Part shown: positions 10,996 through 25,295 of the stretch, one piece after another
Layout of the letters: each line of letters begins with the position of its first letter
Numbering within the stretch: the stretch's first letter is position 1
Assembly: GCF_032854445.1 (NCBI RefSeq)
Contig: NW_027018265.1
Coordinates: 1 to 49,643, forward strand
Direction of reading: 5' to 3'
Origin: Liolophura sinensis
Taxonomy: Eukaryota; Mollusca; Polyplacophora; Chitonida; Chitonidae
Length of the DNA: 49,643 nt
Notes under the pieces: generated by a model
What the model saw: the letters and a program-made list of their open reading frames with translations, nothing else
Told to the model about the DNA's origin: nothing
The model's database searches: none
Made by a program: the position numbers and the translations under genes

Positions 10996-13900
10996 TTAAC
11001 TATGTACAATCGCGACTGGTCATTACTATATTCAACTTTTCATTATAAGTTATGTGCCCTTCGGTAGCCCAGACGACGTCAAATCTTTGGGCCAAGCCCA
11101 TTTAACTCACCCAGCAAATGTCTTACTTCTAAGTCGAAGACAAACTCAATGTCTTTATCTACATGTAGAAAAACCACACCATTTGTATATAAAAAAAACA
11201 CAAGGTACTTGATACAGTCCGCTGTAAAAAGTACAATTGAACACTGACCCACATCAATAAGGTGCCAAAAGATGCGCAATTGGGCCAGGCATCTCCAGCT
11301 GTTGAAAAATGCAAATTTCCTTTGGTTTCCATGGAGTAAGAGCCGTTGCTGGGCACGTGATCTTAACATCAATGATTATTCATTTGTGGCTACAGCCAAA
11401 AGTATTGGTCGGAGAGCAACGCGGTTTGCACCATTCGATTTCTCGTCAAAAAATACGTCGGATTAGCCTCTTACCAGCAGCATTGGAAGAGTTTTTCCAC
11501 TTTTGGATTTTTACCTGGTCTTTTTGCGAATTGAAATCGGCTACATTAACTATGTACATTCGCTACTTGTCATTACTATATTCAACTTTTCATTATAAGT
11601 TATGTGCCCTTCGGTAGCCCAGACGACGTCAAATCTTTGGGCCAAGCCCATTTAACTCACCCAGCAGTTGTCTTACTTCTAAGTCGAAGACAAACTCAAT
11701 GTCTTTACCTACATGTAGAAAAACCACACCATTTGTATATAAAAAAACAAAAGGTACTTGATACAGTCCGCTGTAAAAAGTACAATTGAACACTGACCCA
11801 CATCAATAAGGTGCCAAAAGATGCGCAATTGGGCCAGGCATCTCCAGCTGTTGAAAAATTGCAAATTTCCTTGGTTTCCATTGAGTAAGAGCCGTTGCTG
11901 GGCACGTGATCTTGACATCAATGATTATTCATTTGTGGTTACAGCCAAAAGTATTGGTCGGAGAGCAACGCGGTTTGCACCATTGGATTTCTCGTCAAAA
12001 AATACGTCGGATTAGCCTCTTACCAGCAGCATTGGAACAGTTTTTCCACTTTTGGATTTTTGCCTGGTATTTTTTCTAATTGAAATTGGCTACATTAACT
12101 ATGTACAATCGCGACTGGTCATTACTATATTCCACTTTTCATTATAAGTTATGTGCCCTTCGGTAGCCCAGACGACGTCAAATCTTTGGGCCAAGCCCAT
12201 TTAACTCACCCAGCAAATGTCTTACTTCTAAGTCGAAGACAAACTCAATGTCTTTATCTACATGTAGAAAAACCACACCATTTGTATATAAAAAAACACA
12301 AGGTACATAATACAGTCTGCTGTAAAAAGTACAATTGAACACTGACCCACATCAATAAGGTGCCAAAAGATGCGCAATTGCGCCGGGCATCTCCAGCTGT
12401 TGAAAAATTGCAAATTTCCTTGGTTTCCATGGAGTAAGAGCCGTTGCTGGGCACGTGATCTTGACATCAATGATTATTCATTTGTGGCTACAGCCAAAAG
12501 TATTGGTCAGAGAGCAACGCAGTTTGCACCATTCGATTTCTCGTCAAAAAATACGTCGGATTAGCCTCTTACCAGCAGCATTGAAACAGTTTTTCTACTT
12601 TTGGATTTTTGCCTGGTCTTTTTGCGAATTGAAATCGGCTACATTAACTATGTACAATCGCGACTGGTCATTACTATATTCAACTTTTCATTATAAGTTA
12701 TGTGCCCTTCGGTAGCCCAGACGACGTCAAATCTTTGGGCCAAGCCCATTTAACTCACCCAGCAGTTGTCTTACTTCTAAGTCGAAGACAAACTCAATGT
12801 CTTTATCTACATGTAGAAAAACCACACCATTTGTATATAAAAAAAACACAAGGTACTTGATACAGTCCGCTGTAAAAAGTACAATTGAACACTGACCCAC
12901 ATCAATAAGGTGCCAAAAGATGCGCAATTGGGCCAGGCATCTCCAGCTGTTGAAAAATTGCAAATTTCCTTGGTTTCCATGGAGTAAGAGCAGTTGCTGG
13001 GCACGTGATCTTGACATCAATGATTACTCCTTTGTGGCTACAGCCAAAAGTATTGGTCGGAGAGCAACGCGGTTTGCACCATTCGATTTCTCGTCAAAAA
13101 ATACGTCGGATTAGCCTCTTACCAGCAGCATTGGAACAGTTTTTCCACTTTTGGATTTTTGCCTGGTATTTTTTCTAATTGAAATCGGCTACATTAACTA
13201 TGTACAATCGCGACTGGTCATTACTATATTCCACTTTTCATTATAAGTTATGTGCCCTTCGGTAGCCCAGACGACGTCAAATCTTTGGGCCAAGCCCATT
13301 TAACTCACCCAGCAGTTGTCTTACTTCTAAGTCGAAGACAAACTCAATGTCTTTATCTACATGTAGAAAAACCACACCATTTGTATATAAAAAAAACAGA
13401 AGGTACTTGATACAGTCCGCTGTAAAAAGTACAATTGAACACTGACCCACATCAATAAGGTGCCAAAAGATGCGCAATTGGGCCGGGCATCTCCAGCTGT
13501 TGAAAAATTGCAAATTTCCTTGGTTTCCATGGAGTAAGAGCAGTTGCTGGGCACGTCATCTTGACATCAATGATTACTCCTTTGTGGCTACAGCCAAAAG
13601 TATTGGTCGGAGAGCAACGCGGTTTGCACCATTCGATTTCTCGTCAAAAAATACGTCGGATTAGCCTCTTACCAGCAGCATTGGAACAGTTTTTCCACTT
13701 TTGGATTTTTGCCTGGTATTTTTTCTAATTGAAATCGGCTACATTAACTATGTACAATCGCGACTGGTCATTACTATATTCCACTTTTCATTATAAGTTA
13801 TGTGCCCTTCGGTAGCCCAGACGACGTCAAATCTTTTGGCCAAGCCCATTTAACTCACCCAGCAGTTGTCTTACTTCTAAGTCGAAGACAAACTCAATGT

Positions 13901-14843
13901 CTTTATCTACATGTAGAAAAACCACACCATTTGTATATAAAAAAAACACAAGATACTTGATACAGTCCGCTGTAAAAAGTACAATTGAACACTGACCCAC
14001 ATCAATAAGGTGCCAAAAGATGCGCAATTGGGCCAGGCATCTCCAGCTGTTGAAAAATTGCAAATTTCCTTGGTTTCCATGGAGTAAGAGCCGTTGCTGG
14101 GCACGTGATCTTGACATCAATGATTATTCATTTGTGGCTACAGCCAAAAGTATTGGTCGGAGAGCAACGCGGTTTGCACCATTCGATTTCTCGTCAAAAA
14201 ATACGTCGGATTAGCCTCTTACCAGCAGCATTGGAACAGTTTTTCCACTTTTGGATTTTTGCCTGGTCTTTTTGCGAATTGAAATCGGCTACATTAACTA
14301 TGTACAATCGCGACTGGTCATTACTATATTCCACTTTTCATTATAAGTTATGTGCCCTTCGGTAGCCCAGACGACGTCAAATCTTTGGGCCAAGCCCATT
14401 TAACTCACCCAGCAAATGTCTTACTTCTAAGTCGAAGACAAACTCAATGTCTTTATCTACATGTAGAAAAACCACACCATTTGTATATAAAAAAAACACA
14501 AGGTACTTGATACAGTCCCCTGTAAAAAGTACAATTGAACACTGACCCACATCAAAAAGGTGCCAAAAGATGCGCAATTGGGCCAGGCATCTCCAGCTGT
14601 TGAAAAATTGCAAATTTCCTTGGTTTCCATGGAGTAAGAGCCGTTGCTGGGCACGTGATCTTGACATCAATGATTATTCATTTGTGGCTACAGCCAAAAG
14701 TATTGGTCGGAGAGCAACGCGGTTTGCACCATTCGATTTCTCGTCAAAAAATACGTCGGATTAGCCTCTTACCAGCAGCATTGGAACAGTTTTTCCACTT
14801 TTGGATTTTTGCCTGGTATTTTTTCTAATTGAAATCGGCTACA
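10996..14843. repeat. Block D: 7-monomer higher-order repeat, copy 2 (M21-M27)
   Basis: Monomer starts are 10996, 11546, 12095, 12644, 13194, 13744 and 14294, offset 3849-3853 bp from block C. The pairing is monomer by monomer. Each pair also carries private changes: M22 has TTTACCTAC and CATTGGATTT, M23 has GGTCAGAG and CGCAGTT, M25 has CACGTCATC and ACAGAAGG, and M27 has GTCCCCTG and CATCAAAAAGG. This duplication therefore looks older than those in the right half of the window. Confidence 0.82.
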
Positions 14844-17800
14844 TTAACTATGTACAATCGCGACTGGTCATTACTATATTCAACTTTTCATTATAAGTTA
14901 TGTGCCCTTCGGTAGCCCAGACGACGTCAAATCTTTGGGCCAAGCCCATTTAACTCACCCAGCAAATGTCTTACTTCTAAGTCGAAGACAAACTCAATGT
15001 CTTTATCTACATGTAGAAAAACCACACCATTTGTATATAAAAAAAACACAAGGTACTTGATACAGTCCGCTGTAAAAAGTACAATTGAACACTGACCCAC
15101 ATCAATAAGGTGCCAAAAGATGCGCAATTGGGCCAGGCATCTCCAGCTGTTGAAAAATTGCAAATTTCCTTGGTTTCCATGGAGTAAGAGCAGTTGCTGG
15201 GCACGTGATCTTGACATCAATGATTATTCATTTGTGGCTACAGCCAAAAGTATTGGTCGGAGAGCAACGCGGTTTGCACCATTCGATTTCTCGTCCAAAA
15301 ATACGTCGGATTAGCCTCTTACCAGCAGCATTGGAACAGTTTTTCCACTTTTGGATTTTTGCCTGGTCTTTTTGCGAATTGAAATCGGCTACATTAACTA
15401 TGTACAATCGCGACTGGTCATTACTATATTCAACTTTTCATTATAAGTTATGTGCCCTTCGGTAGCCCAGACGACGTCAAATCTTTGGGCCAAGCCCATT
15501 TAACTCACCCAGCAGTTGTCTTACTTCTAAGTCGAAGACAAACTCAATGTCTTTATCTACATGTAGAAAAACCACACCATTTGTATATAAAAAAAACACA
15601 AGGTACTTGATACAGTCCGCTGTAAAAAGTACAATTGAACACTGACCCACATCAATAAGGTGCCAAAAGATGCGCAATTGTGCCAGGCATCTCCAGCTGT
15701 TGAAAAATTGCAAATTTCCTTGGTTTCCATGGAGTAAGAGCCGTTGCTGGGCACGTGATCTTGACATCAATGATTATTCATTTGTGGCTACAGCCAAAAG
15801 TATTGGTCGGAGAGCAACGCGGTTTGCACCATTCGATTTCTCGTCAAAAAATACGTCGGATTAGCCTCTTACAAGCAGCATTGGAACAGTTTTTCCACTT
15901 TTGGATTTTTGCCTGGTCTTTTTGCTAATTGAAATCGGCTACATTAACTATGTACAATCGCGACTGGTCATTACTATATTCAACTTTTCATTATAAGTTA
16001 TGTGCCCTTCGGTAGCCCAGACGACGTCAAATCTTTGGGCCAAGCCCATTTAACTCACCCAGCAGTTGTCTTACTTCTAAGTCGAAGACAAACTCAATGT
16101 CTTTATCTACATGTAGAAAAAACCACACCATTTGTATATAAAAAAAACACAAGGTACTTGATACAGTCCGCTGTAAAAAGTACAATTGAACACTGACCCA
16201 CATCAATAAGGTGCCAAAAGATGCGCAATTGGGCCAGGCATCTCCAGCTGTTGAAAAATTGCAAATTTCCTTGGTTTCCATGGAGTAAGAGCCGTTGCTG
16301 GGCACGTGATCTTGACATCAATGATTATTCATTTGTGGCTACAGCCAAAAGTATTGGTCGGAGAGCAACGCGGTTTGCACCATTCGATTTCTCGTCAAAA
16401 AATACGTCGGATTAGCTTCTTACCAGCAGCATTGGAACAGTTTTTCCACTTTTGGATTTTTGCCTGGTCTTTTTGCGAATTGAAATCGGCTACATTAACT
16501 ATGTACAATCGCGACTGGTCATTACTATATTCAACTTTTCATTATAAGTTATGTGCCCTTCGGTAGCCCAGACGACGTCAAATCTTTGGGCCAAGCCCAT
16601 TTAACTCACCCAGCAAATGTCTTACTTCTAAGTCGAAGACAAACTCAATGTCTTTATCTACATGTAGAAAAACCACACCATTTGTACATAAAAAAACACA
16701 AGGTACATGATACAGTCTGCTGTAAAAAAGTACAATTGAACACTGACCCACATCAATAAGGTGCCAAAAGATGCGCAATTGGGCCAGGCATCTCCAGCTG
16801 TTGAAAAATTGCAAATTTCTATGGTTTTCATGGAGTAAGAGCCGTTGCTGGGCACGTGATCTTGACATCAATGATTATTCATTTGTGGCTACAGCCAAAA
16901 GTATTGGTCGGAGAGCAACGCGGTTTGCACCATTCGATTTCTCGTCAAAAAATACGTCGGTTTAGCCTCTTACCAGCAGCATTGGAACAGTTTTTCCACT
17001 TTTGGATTTTTGCCTGGTCTTTTTGCGAATTGAAATCGGCTACATTAACTATGTACAATCGCGACTGGTCATTACTATATTCAACTTTTCATTATAAGTT
17101 ATGTGCCCTTCGGTAGCCCAGACGACGTCAAATCTTTGGGCCAAGCCCATTTAACTCACCCAGCAAATGTCTTACTTCTAAGTCGAAGACAAACTCAATG
17201 TCTTTATCTACATGTAGAAAAACCACACCATTTGTATATAAAAAAAACACAAGGTACTTGATACTGTTCGCTGTAAAAAGTACAATTGAACACTGACCCA
17301 CATCAATAAGGTGCCAAAAGATGCGCAATTGGGCCAGGCATCTCCAGCTGTTGAAAAATCGCAAATTTCCTTGGTTTCCATGGAGTAAGAGCAGTTGCTG
17401 GGCACGTGATCTTGACATCAATGATTATTCATTTGTGGCTACAGCCAAAAGTATTGGTCGGAGAGCAACGCGGTTTGCACCATTCGATTTCTCGTCAAAA
17501 AATACGTCGGATTAGCCTCTTACCAGCAGCATTGGAACAGTTTTTTCCACTTTAGGATTTTTGCCTGGTCTTTTTGCGAATTGAAATCGGCTACATTAAC
17601 TATGTACAATCGCGACTGGTCATTACTATATTCAACTTTTCATTATAAGTTATGTGCCCTTCGGTAGCCCAGACGACGTCAAATCTTTGGGCCAAGCCCA
17701 TTTAACTCACCCAGCAAATGTCTTACTTCTAAGTCGAAGACAAACTCAATGTCTTTATCTACATGTAGAAAAACCACACGATTTGTATATAAAAAAAACA

Positions 17801-20800
17801 CAAGGTACTTGATACTGTCCGCTGTAAAAAGTACAATTGAACACTGACCCACATCAATAAGGTGCCAAAAGATGCGCAATTGGGCCAGGCATCTCCAGCT
17901 GTTGAAAAATCGCAAATTTCCTTGGTTTCCATGGAGTAAGAGCAGTTGCTGGGCACGTGATCTTGACATCAATGATTATTCATTTGTGGCTACAGCCAAA
18001 AGTATTGGTCGGAGAGCAACGCGGTTTGCACCATTCGATTTCTCGTCCAAAAATACGTCGGATTAGCCTCTTACCAGCAGCATTGGAACAGTTTTTCCAC
18101 TTTTGGATTTTTGCCTGGTCTTTTTGCGAATTGAAATCGGCTACATTAACTATGTACAATCGCGACTGGTCATTACTATATTCAACTTTTCATTATAAGT
18201 TATGTGCCCTTCGGTAGCCCAGACGACGTCAAATCTTTGGGCCAAGCCCATTTAACTCACCCAGCAGTTGTCTTACTTCTAAGTCGAAGACAAACTCAAT
18301 GTCTTTATCTACATGTAGAAAAACCACACCATTTGTATATAAAAAAAACACAAGGTACTTGATACAGTCCGCTGTAAAAAGTACAATTGAACACTGACCC
18401 ACATCAATAAGGTGCCAAAAGATGCGCAATTGTGCCAGGCATCTCCAGCTGTTGAAAAATTGCAAATTTCCTTGGTTTCCATGGAGTAAGAGCCGTTGCT
18501 GGGCACGTGATCTTGACATCAATGATTATTCATTTGTGGCTACAGCCAAAAGTATTGGTCGGAGAGCAACGCGGTTTGCACCATTCGATTTCTCGTCAAA
18601 AAATACGTCGGATTAGCCTCTTACCAGCAGCATTGGAACAGTTTTTCCACTTTAGGATTTTCGCCTGGTCTTTTTTGCGAATTGAAATCGGCTACATTAA
18701 CTATGTACAATCGCGACTGGTCATTACTATATTCAACTTTTCATTATAAGTTATGTGCCCTTCGGTAGCCCAGACGACGTCAAATCTTTGGGCCAAGCCC
18801 ATTTAACTCACCCAGCAAATGTCTTACTTCTAAGTCGAAGACAAACTCAATGTCTTTATCTACATGTAGAAAAACCACACGATTTGTACATAAAAAAAAC
18901 AGAAGGTACTTGATACTGTCCGCTGTAAAAAGTACAATTGAACACTGACCCACATCAATAAGGTGCCAAAAGATGCGCAATTGGGCCAGGCATCTCCAGC
19001 TGTTGAAAAATCGCAAATTTCCTTGGTTTCCATGGAGTAAGAGCAGTTGCTGGGCACGTGATCTTGACATCAATGATTATTCATTTGTGGCTACAGCCAA
19101 AAGTATTGGTCGGAGAGCAACGCGGTTTGCACCATTCGATTTCTCGTCAAAAAATACGTCGGATTAGCCTCTTACCAGCAGCATTGGAACAGTTTTTCCA
19201 CTTTAGGATTTTTGCCTGGTCTTTTTGCGAATTGAAATCGGCTACATTAACTATGTACAATCGCGACTGGTCATTACTATATTCAACTTTTCATTATAAG
19301 TTATGTGCCCTTCGGTAGCCCAGACGACGTCAAATCTTTGGGCCAAGCCCATTTAACTCACCCAGCAGTTGTCTTACTTCTAAGTCGAAGACAAACTCAA
19401 TGTCTTTATCTACATGTAGAAAAACCACACCATTTGTATATAAAAAAAACACAAGGTACTTGATACAGTCCGCTGTAAAAAGTACAATTGAACACTGACC
19501 CACATCAATAAGGTGCCAAAAGATGCGCAATTGGGCCAGGCATTTCCAGCTGTTGAAAAATTGCAAATTTCCTTGATTTCCATGGAGTAAGAGCCGTTGC
19601 TGGGCACGTGATCTTGACATCAATGATTATTCATTTGTGGCTACAGCCAAAAGTATTGGTCGGAGAGCAACGCGGTTTGCACCATTCGATTTCTCGTCCA
19701 AAAATACGTCGGATTAGCCTCTTACCAGCAGCATTGGAACAGTTTTTCCACTTTTGGATTTTTGCCTGGTCTTTTTGCGAATTGAAATCGGCTACATTAA
19801 CTATGTACAATCGCGACTGGTCATTACTATATTCAACTTTTCATTATAAGTTATGTGCCCTTCGGTAGCCCAGACGACGTCAAATCTTTGGGCCAAGCCC
19901 ATTTAACTCACCCAGCAGTTGTCTTACTTCTAAGTCGAAGACAAACTCAATGTCTTTATCTACATGTAGAAAAACCACACCATTTGTATATAAAAAAAAC
20001 ACAAGGTACTTGATACAGTCCGCTGTAAAAAGTACAATTGAACACTGACCCACATCAATAAGGTGCCAAAAGATGCGCAATTGGGCCAGGCATTTCCAGC
20101 TGTTGAAAAATTGCAAATTTCCTTGGTTTCCATGGAGTAAGAGCCGTTGCTGGGCACGTGATCTTGACATCAATGATTATTCATTTGTGGCTACAGCCAA
20201 AAGTATTGGTCGGAGAGCAACGCGGTTTGCACCATTCGATTTCTCGTCCAAAAATACGTCGGATTAGCCTCTTACCAGCAGCATTGGAACAGTTTTTCCA
20301 CTTTTGGATTTTTGCCTGGTCTTTTTGCGAATTGAAATCGGCTACATTAACTATGTACAATCGCGACTGGTCATTACTATATTCAACTTTTCATTATAAG
20401 TTATGTGCCCTTCGGTAGCCCAGACGACGTCAAATCTTTTGGCCAAGCCCATTTAACTCACCCAGCAGTTGTCTTACTTCTAAGTCGAAGACAAACTCAA
20501 TGTCTTTATCTACATGTAGAAAAACCACACCATTTGTATATAAAAAAAACACAAGATACTTGATACAGTCCGCTGTAAAAAAGTACAATTGAACACTGAC
20601 CCACATCAATAAGGTGCCAAAAGATGCGCAATTGGGCCAGGCATCTCCAGCTGTTGAAAAATTGCAAATTTCCTTGGTTTCCATGGAGTAAGAGCCGTTG
20701 CTGGGCACGTGATCTTGACATCAATGATTATTCATTTATGGCTACAGCCAAAAGTATTGGTCGGAGAGCATCGCGGTTTGCACCATTCGATTTCTCGTCA

Positions 20801-23096
20801 AAAAATACGTCGGATTAGCCTCTTACCAGCAGCATTGGAACAGTTTTTCCACTTTTGGATTTTTGCCTGGTATTTTTTCTAATTGAAATCGGCTACATTA
20901 ACTATGTACAATCGCGACTGGTCATTACTATATTCAACTTTTCATTATAAGTTATGTGCCCTTCGGTAGCCCAGACGACGTCAAATCTTTGGGCCAAGCC
21001 CATTTAACTCACCCAGCAAATTTCTTACTTCTAAGTCCAAGACAAACTCAATGTCTTTATCTACATGTAGAAAAACCACACCATTTGTACATAAAAAACA
21101 CAAGGTACATGATACAGTCTGCTGTAAAAAAGTACAATTGAACACTGACCCACATCAATAAGGTGCCAAAAGATGCGCAATTGGGCCAGGCATCTCCAGC
21201 TGTTGAAAAATTGCAAATTTCCTTGGTTTCCATGGAGTAAGAGCCGTTGCTGGGCACGTGATCTTGACATCAATGATTATTCATTTGTGGCTACAGCCAA
21301 AAGTATTGGTCGGAGAGCAACGCGGTTTGCACCATTCGATTTCTCGTCAAAAAATACGTCGGATTAGCCTCTTACCAGCAGCATTGGAACAGTTTTTCCA
21401 CTTTTGGATTTTTGCCTGGTCTTTTTTCTAATTGAAATCGGCTACATTAACTATGTACAATCGCGACTGGTCATTACTATATTCAACTTTTCATTATAAG
21501 TTATGTGCCCTTCGGTAGCCCAGACGACGTCAAATCTTTGGGCCAAGCCCATTTAACTCACCCAGCAAATGTCTTACTTCTAAGTCGAAGACAAACTCAA
21601 TGTCTTTATCTACATGTAGAAAAGCCACACCATTTGTATATAAAAAAAACACAAGGTACTTGATACAGTCCGCTGTAAAAAGTACAATTGAACACTGACC
21701 CACATCAATAAGGTGCCAAAAGATGCGCAATTGGGCCAGGCATCTCCAGCTGTTGAAAAATTGCAAATTTCCTTGGTTTCCATGGAGTAAGAGCAGTTGC
21801 TGGGCACGTGATCTTGACATCAATGATTATTCATTTGTGGCTACAACCAAAAGTATTGGTCGGAGAGCAACGCGGTTTGCACCATTCGATTTCTCGTCAA
21901 AAAATACGTCGGTTTAGCCTCTTACCAGCAGCATTGGAACAGTTTTTCTACTTTTGGATTTTTGCCTGGTCTTTTTGCGAATTGAAATCGGCTACATTAA
22001 CTATGTACAATCGCGACTGGTCATTACTATATTCAACTTTTCATTATAAGTTATGTGCCCTTCGGTAGCCCAGACGACGTCAAATCTTTGGGCCAAGCCC
22101 ATTTAACTCACCCAGCAAATGTCTTACTTCTAAGTCGAAGACAAACTCAATGTCTTTATCTACATGTAGAAAAACCACACCATTTGTATATAAAAAAAAC
22201 ACAAGGTACTTGATACAGTCCGCTGTAAAAAGTACAATTGAACACTGACCCACATCAATAAGGTGCCAAAAGATGCGCAATTGGGCCAGGCATCTCCAGC
22301 TGTTGAAAAATTGCAAATTTCCTTGGTTTCCATGGAGTAAGAGCCGTTGCTGGGCACGTGATCTTGACATCAATGATTATTCATTTGTAGCTACAGCCAA
22401 AAGTATTGATCGGAGAGCAACGCGGTTTGCACCATTCGATTTCTCGTCAAAAAATACGTCGGATTAGCCTCTTACCAGCAGCATTGGAACAGTTTTTCCA
22501 CTTTTGGATTTTTGCCTGGTCTTTTTGCTAATTGAAATCTGCTACATTAACTATGTACAATCGCGACTGGTCATTACTATATTCAACTTTTCATTATAAG
22601 TTATGTGCCCTTCGGTAGCCCAGACGACGTCAAATCTTTGGGCCAAGCCCATTTAGCTCACCCAGCAGTTGTTTTACTTCTAAGTCTAAGACAAACTCAA
22701 TGTCTTTATCTACATGTAGAAAAACCACACCATTTGTATATAAAAAAAACACAAGGTACTTGATACAGTCCGCTGTAAAAAGTACAATTGAACACTGACC
22801 CACATCAATAAGGTGCCAAAAGATGCGCAATTGGGCCAGGCATCTCCAGCTGTTGAAAAATTGCAAATTTCCTTGGTTTCCATGGAGTAAGAGCCGTTGC
22901 TGGGCACGTGATCTTGACATCAATGATTATTCATTTGTGGTTACAGCCAAAAGTATTGGTCGGAGAGCAACGCGGTTTGCACCATTCGATTTCTCGTCAA
23001 AAAATACGTCGGATTAGCCTCTTACCAGCAGCATTGGAACAGTTTTTCCACTTTTGGATTTTTGCCTGGTATTTTTTCTAATTGAAATCGGCTACA
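14844..23096. repeat. Block E: monomers M28-M42, irregular mixture of variants
   Basis: Monomer starts are 14844, 15394, 15944, 16495, 17045, 17596, 18146, 18697, 19247, 19797, 20347, 20898, 21447, 21997 and 22547. No long period is evident. M28-M29 resemble M33-M34 (CTCGTCCAAAA, then CAATTGTGCC). M32, M33 and M35 share GTTGAAAAATCGC and GATACTGTCCG or its TTCG variant. M33 and M35 share CACACGATTTG. M36 and M37 are adjacent near-copies (GGCATTTCCAG, CTCGTCC). M31 and M40 share CGGTTTAGC. M38 resembles M19 and M26 (TTTTGGCC, AGATACTTG). M42 ends like M46 (GTGGTTAC plus the GGTATTTTTT end), leading into the 4-monomer block. Confidence 0.8.
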
Positions 23097-25295
23097 TTAA
23101 CTATGTACAATCGCGACTGGTCATTACTATATTCCACTTTTCATTATAAGTTATGTGCCTTTCGGTAGCCCAGACGACGTCAAATCTTTGGGCCAAGCCC
23201 ATTTAACTCACCCAGCAAATGTCTTACTTCTAAGTCGAAGACAATCTCAATGTCTTTATCTACATATAGAAAAACCACACCATTTGTACATAAAAAACAC
23301 AAGGTACATGATACAGTCTGCTGTAAAAAAGTACAATTGAACACTGACCCACATCAATAAGGTGCCAAAAGATGCGCAATTGGGCCAGGCATCTCCAGCT
23401 GTTGAAAAATTGCAAATTTCTATGGTTTCCATGGAGTAAGAGCAGTTGCTGGGCACGTGATCTTGATATCAATGATTATTTATTTGTGGCTACAGCCAAA
23501 AGTATTGGTCGGAGAGCAACGCTGTTTGCACCATTCGATTTCTCGTCAAAAAATACGTCGGATTAGCCTCTTACCAGCAGCATTGGAACAGTTTTTCCAC
23601 TTTTGGATTTTTGCCTGGTCTTTTTGCGAATTGAAATCGGCTACATTAACTATGTACAATCGCGACTGGTCATTACTATATTCAACTTTTCATTATAAGT
23701 TATGTGCCATTCGGTTGCCCAGACGACGTCAAATCTTTGGGCCAAGCCCATTTAACTCACCCAGCAAATGTCTTACTTCTAAGTCGAAGACAAACTCAAT
23801 GTCTTTATCTACATGTAGAAAAACCACACCATTTGTATATAAAAATAACATAAGGTACTTGATACAGTCCGCTGTAAAAAGTACAATTGAACACTGACCC
23901 ACATCAATAAGGTGCCAAAAGATGCGCAATTGGGCCAGGCATCTCCAGCTGTTGAAAAATTGCAAATTTCCTTGGTTTCCATGGAGTAAGAGCCGTTGCT
24001 GGGCACGTGATCTTGACATCAATGATTATTCATTTGTGGCTACAGCCAAAAGTATTGGTCGGAGAGCAACGCGGTTTGCACCATTCGATTTCTCGTCAAA
24101 AAATACGTCGGATTAGCCTCTTACCAGCAGCATTGGAACAGTTTTTCTACTTTTGGATTTTTGCCTGGTCTTTTTGCGAATTGAAATCGGCTACATTAAC
24201 TATGTACAATCGCGACTGGTCATTACTATATTCAACTTTTCATTATAAGTTATGTGCCCTTCGGTAGCCCAGACGACGTCAAATCTTTGGGCCAAGCCCA
24301 TTTAACTCACCCAGCAAATGTCTTACTTCTAAGTCGAAGACAAACTCAATGTCTTTATCTACATGTAGAAAAACCACACCATTTGTATATAAAAAAAACA
24401 CAAGGTACTTGATACAGTCCGCTGTAAAAAGTACAATTGAACACTGACCCACATCAAAAAGGTGCGAAAAGATGCGCAATTGGGCCAGGCATCTCCAGCT
24501 GTTGAAAAATTGCAAATTTCCTTGGTTTCCATGGAGTAAGAGCCGTTGCTGGGCACGTGATCTTGACATTAATGATTATTCATTTGTGGCTACAGCCAAA
24601 AGTATTGGTCGGAGAGCAACGCGGTTTGCACCATTCGATTTCTCGTCAAAAAATACGTCGGATTAGCCTCTTACCAGCAGCATTGGAACAGTTTTTCTAC
24701 TTTTGGATTTTTGCCTGGTCTTTTTGCGAATTGAAATCGGGTACATTAACTATGTACAATCGCGACTGGTCATTACTATATTCAACTTTTCATTATAAGT
24801 TATGTGCCCTTCGGTAGCCCAGACGACGTCAAATCTTTGGGCCAAGCCCATTTAACTCACCCAGCAAATGTCGTACTTCTAAGTGGAAGACAAACTCAAT
24901 GTCTTTATCTACATGTAGAAAAACCACACCATTTGTATATAAAAAAAACACAAGGTACTTGATACAGTCCGCTGTAAAAAGTACAATTGAACACTGACCC
25001 ACATCAATAAGGTGCCAAAAGATGCGCAATTGGGCCAGGCATCTCCAGCTGTTGAAAAATTGCAAATTTCCTTGGTTTCCATGGAGTAAGAGCCGTTGCT
25101 GGGCACGTGATCTTGACATCAATGATTATTCATTTGTGGTTACAGCCAAAAGTATTGGTCGGAGAGCAACGCGGTTTGCACCATTCGATTTCTCGTCAAA
25201 AAATACGTCGGATTAGCCTCTTACCAGCAGCATTGGAACAGTTTTTCCACTTTTGGATTTTTGCCTGGTATTTTTTCTAATTGAAATCGGCTACA
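23097..25295. repeat. Block F: 4-monomer higher-order repeat, copy 1 (M43-M46)
   Basis: Monomer starts are 23097, 23646, 24196 and 24746. M43 carries TGCCTTTCGG, ACATATAG, TTCTATGG, CTTGATATC and ACGCTGTTT. M44 carries GCCATTCGGTTGCCC and AAAAATAACATAAGG. M45 carries CATCAAAAAGGTGCG, GACATTAATG and a trailing ATCGGGTAC. M46 carries TGTCGTACTT and AAGTGGAAG. M43-M45 recur without visible change at M47-M49 (offset 2199) and with two small changes at M69-M71 (offset 14295). Confidence 0.9.
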
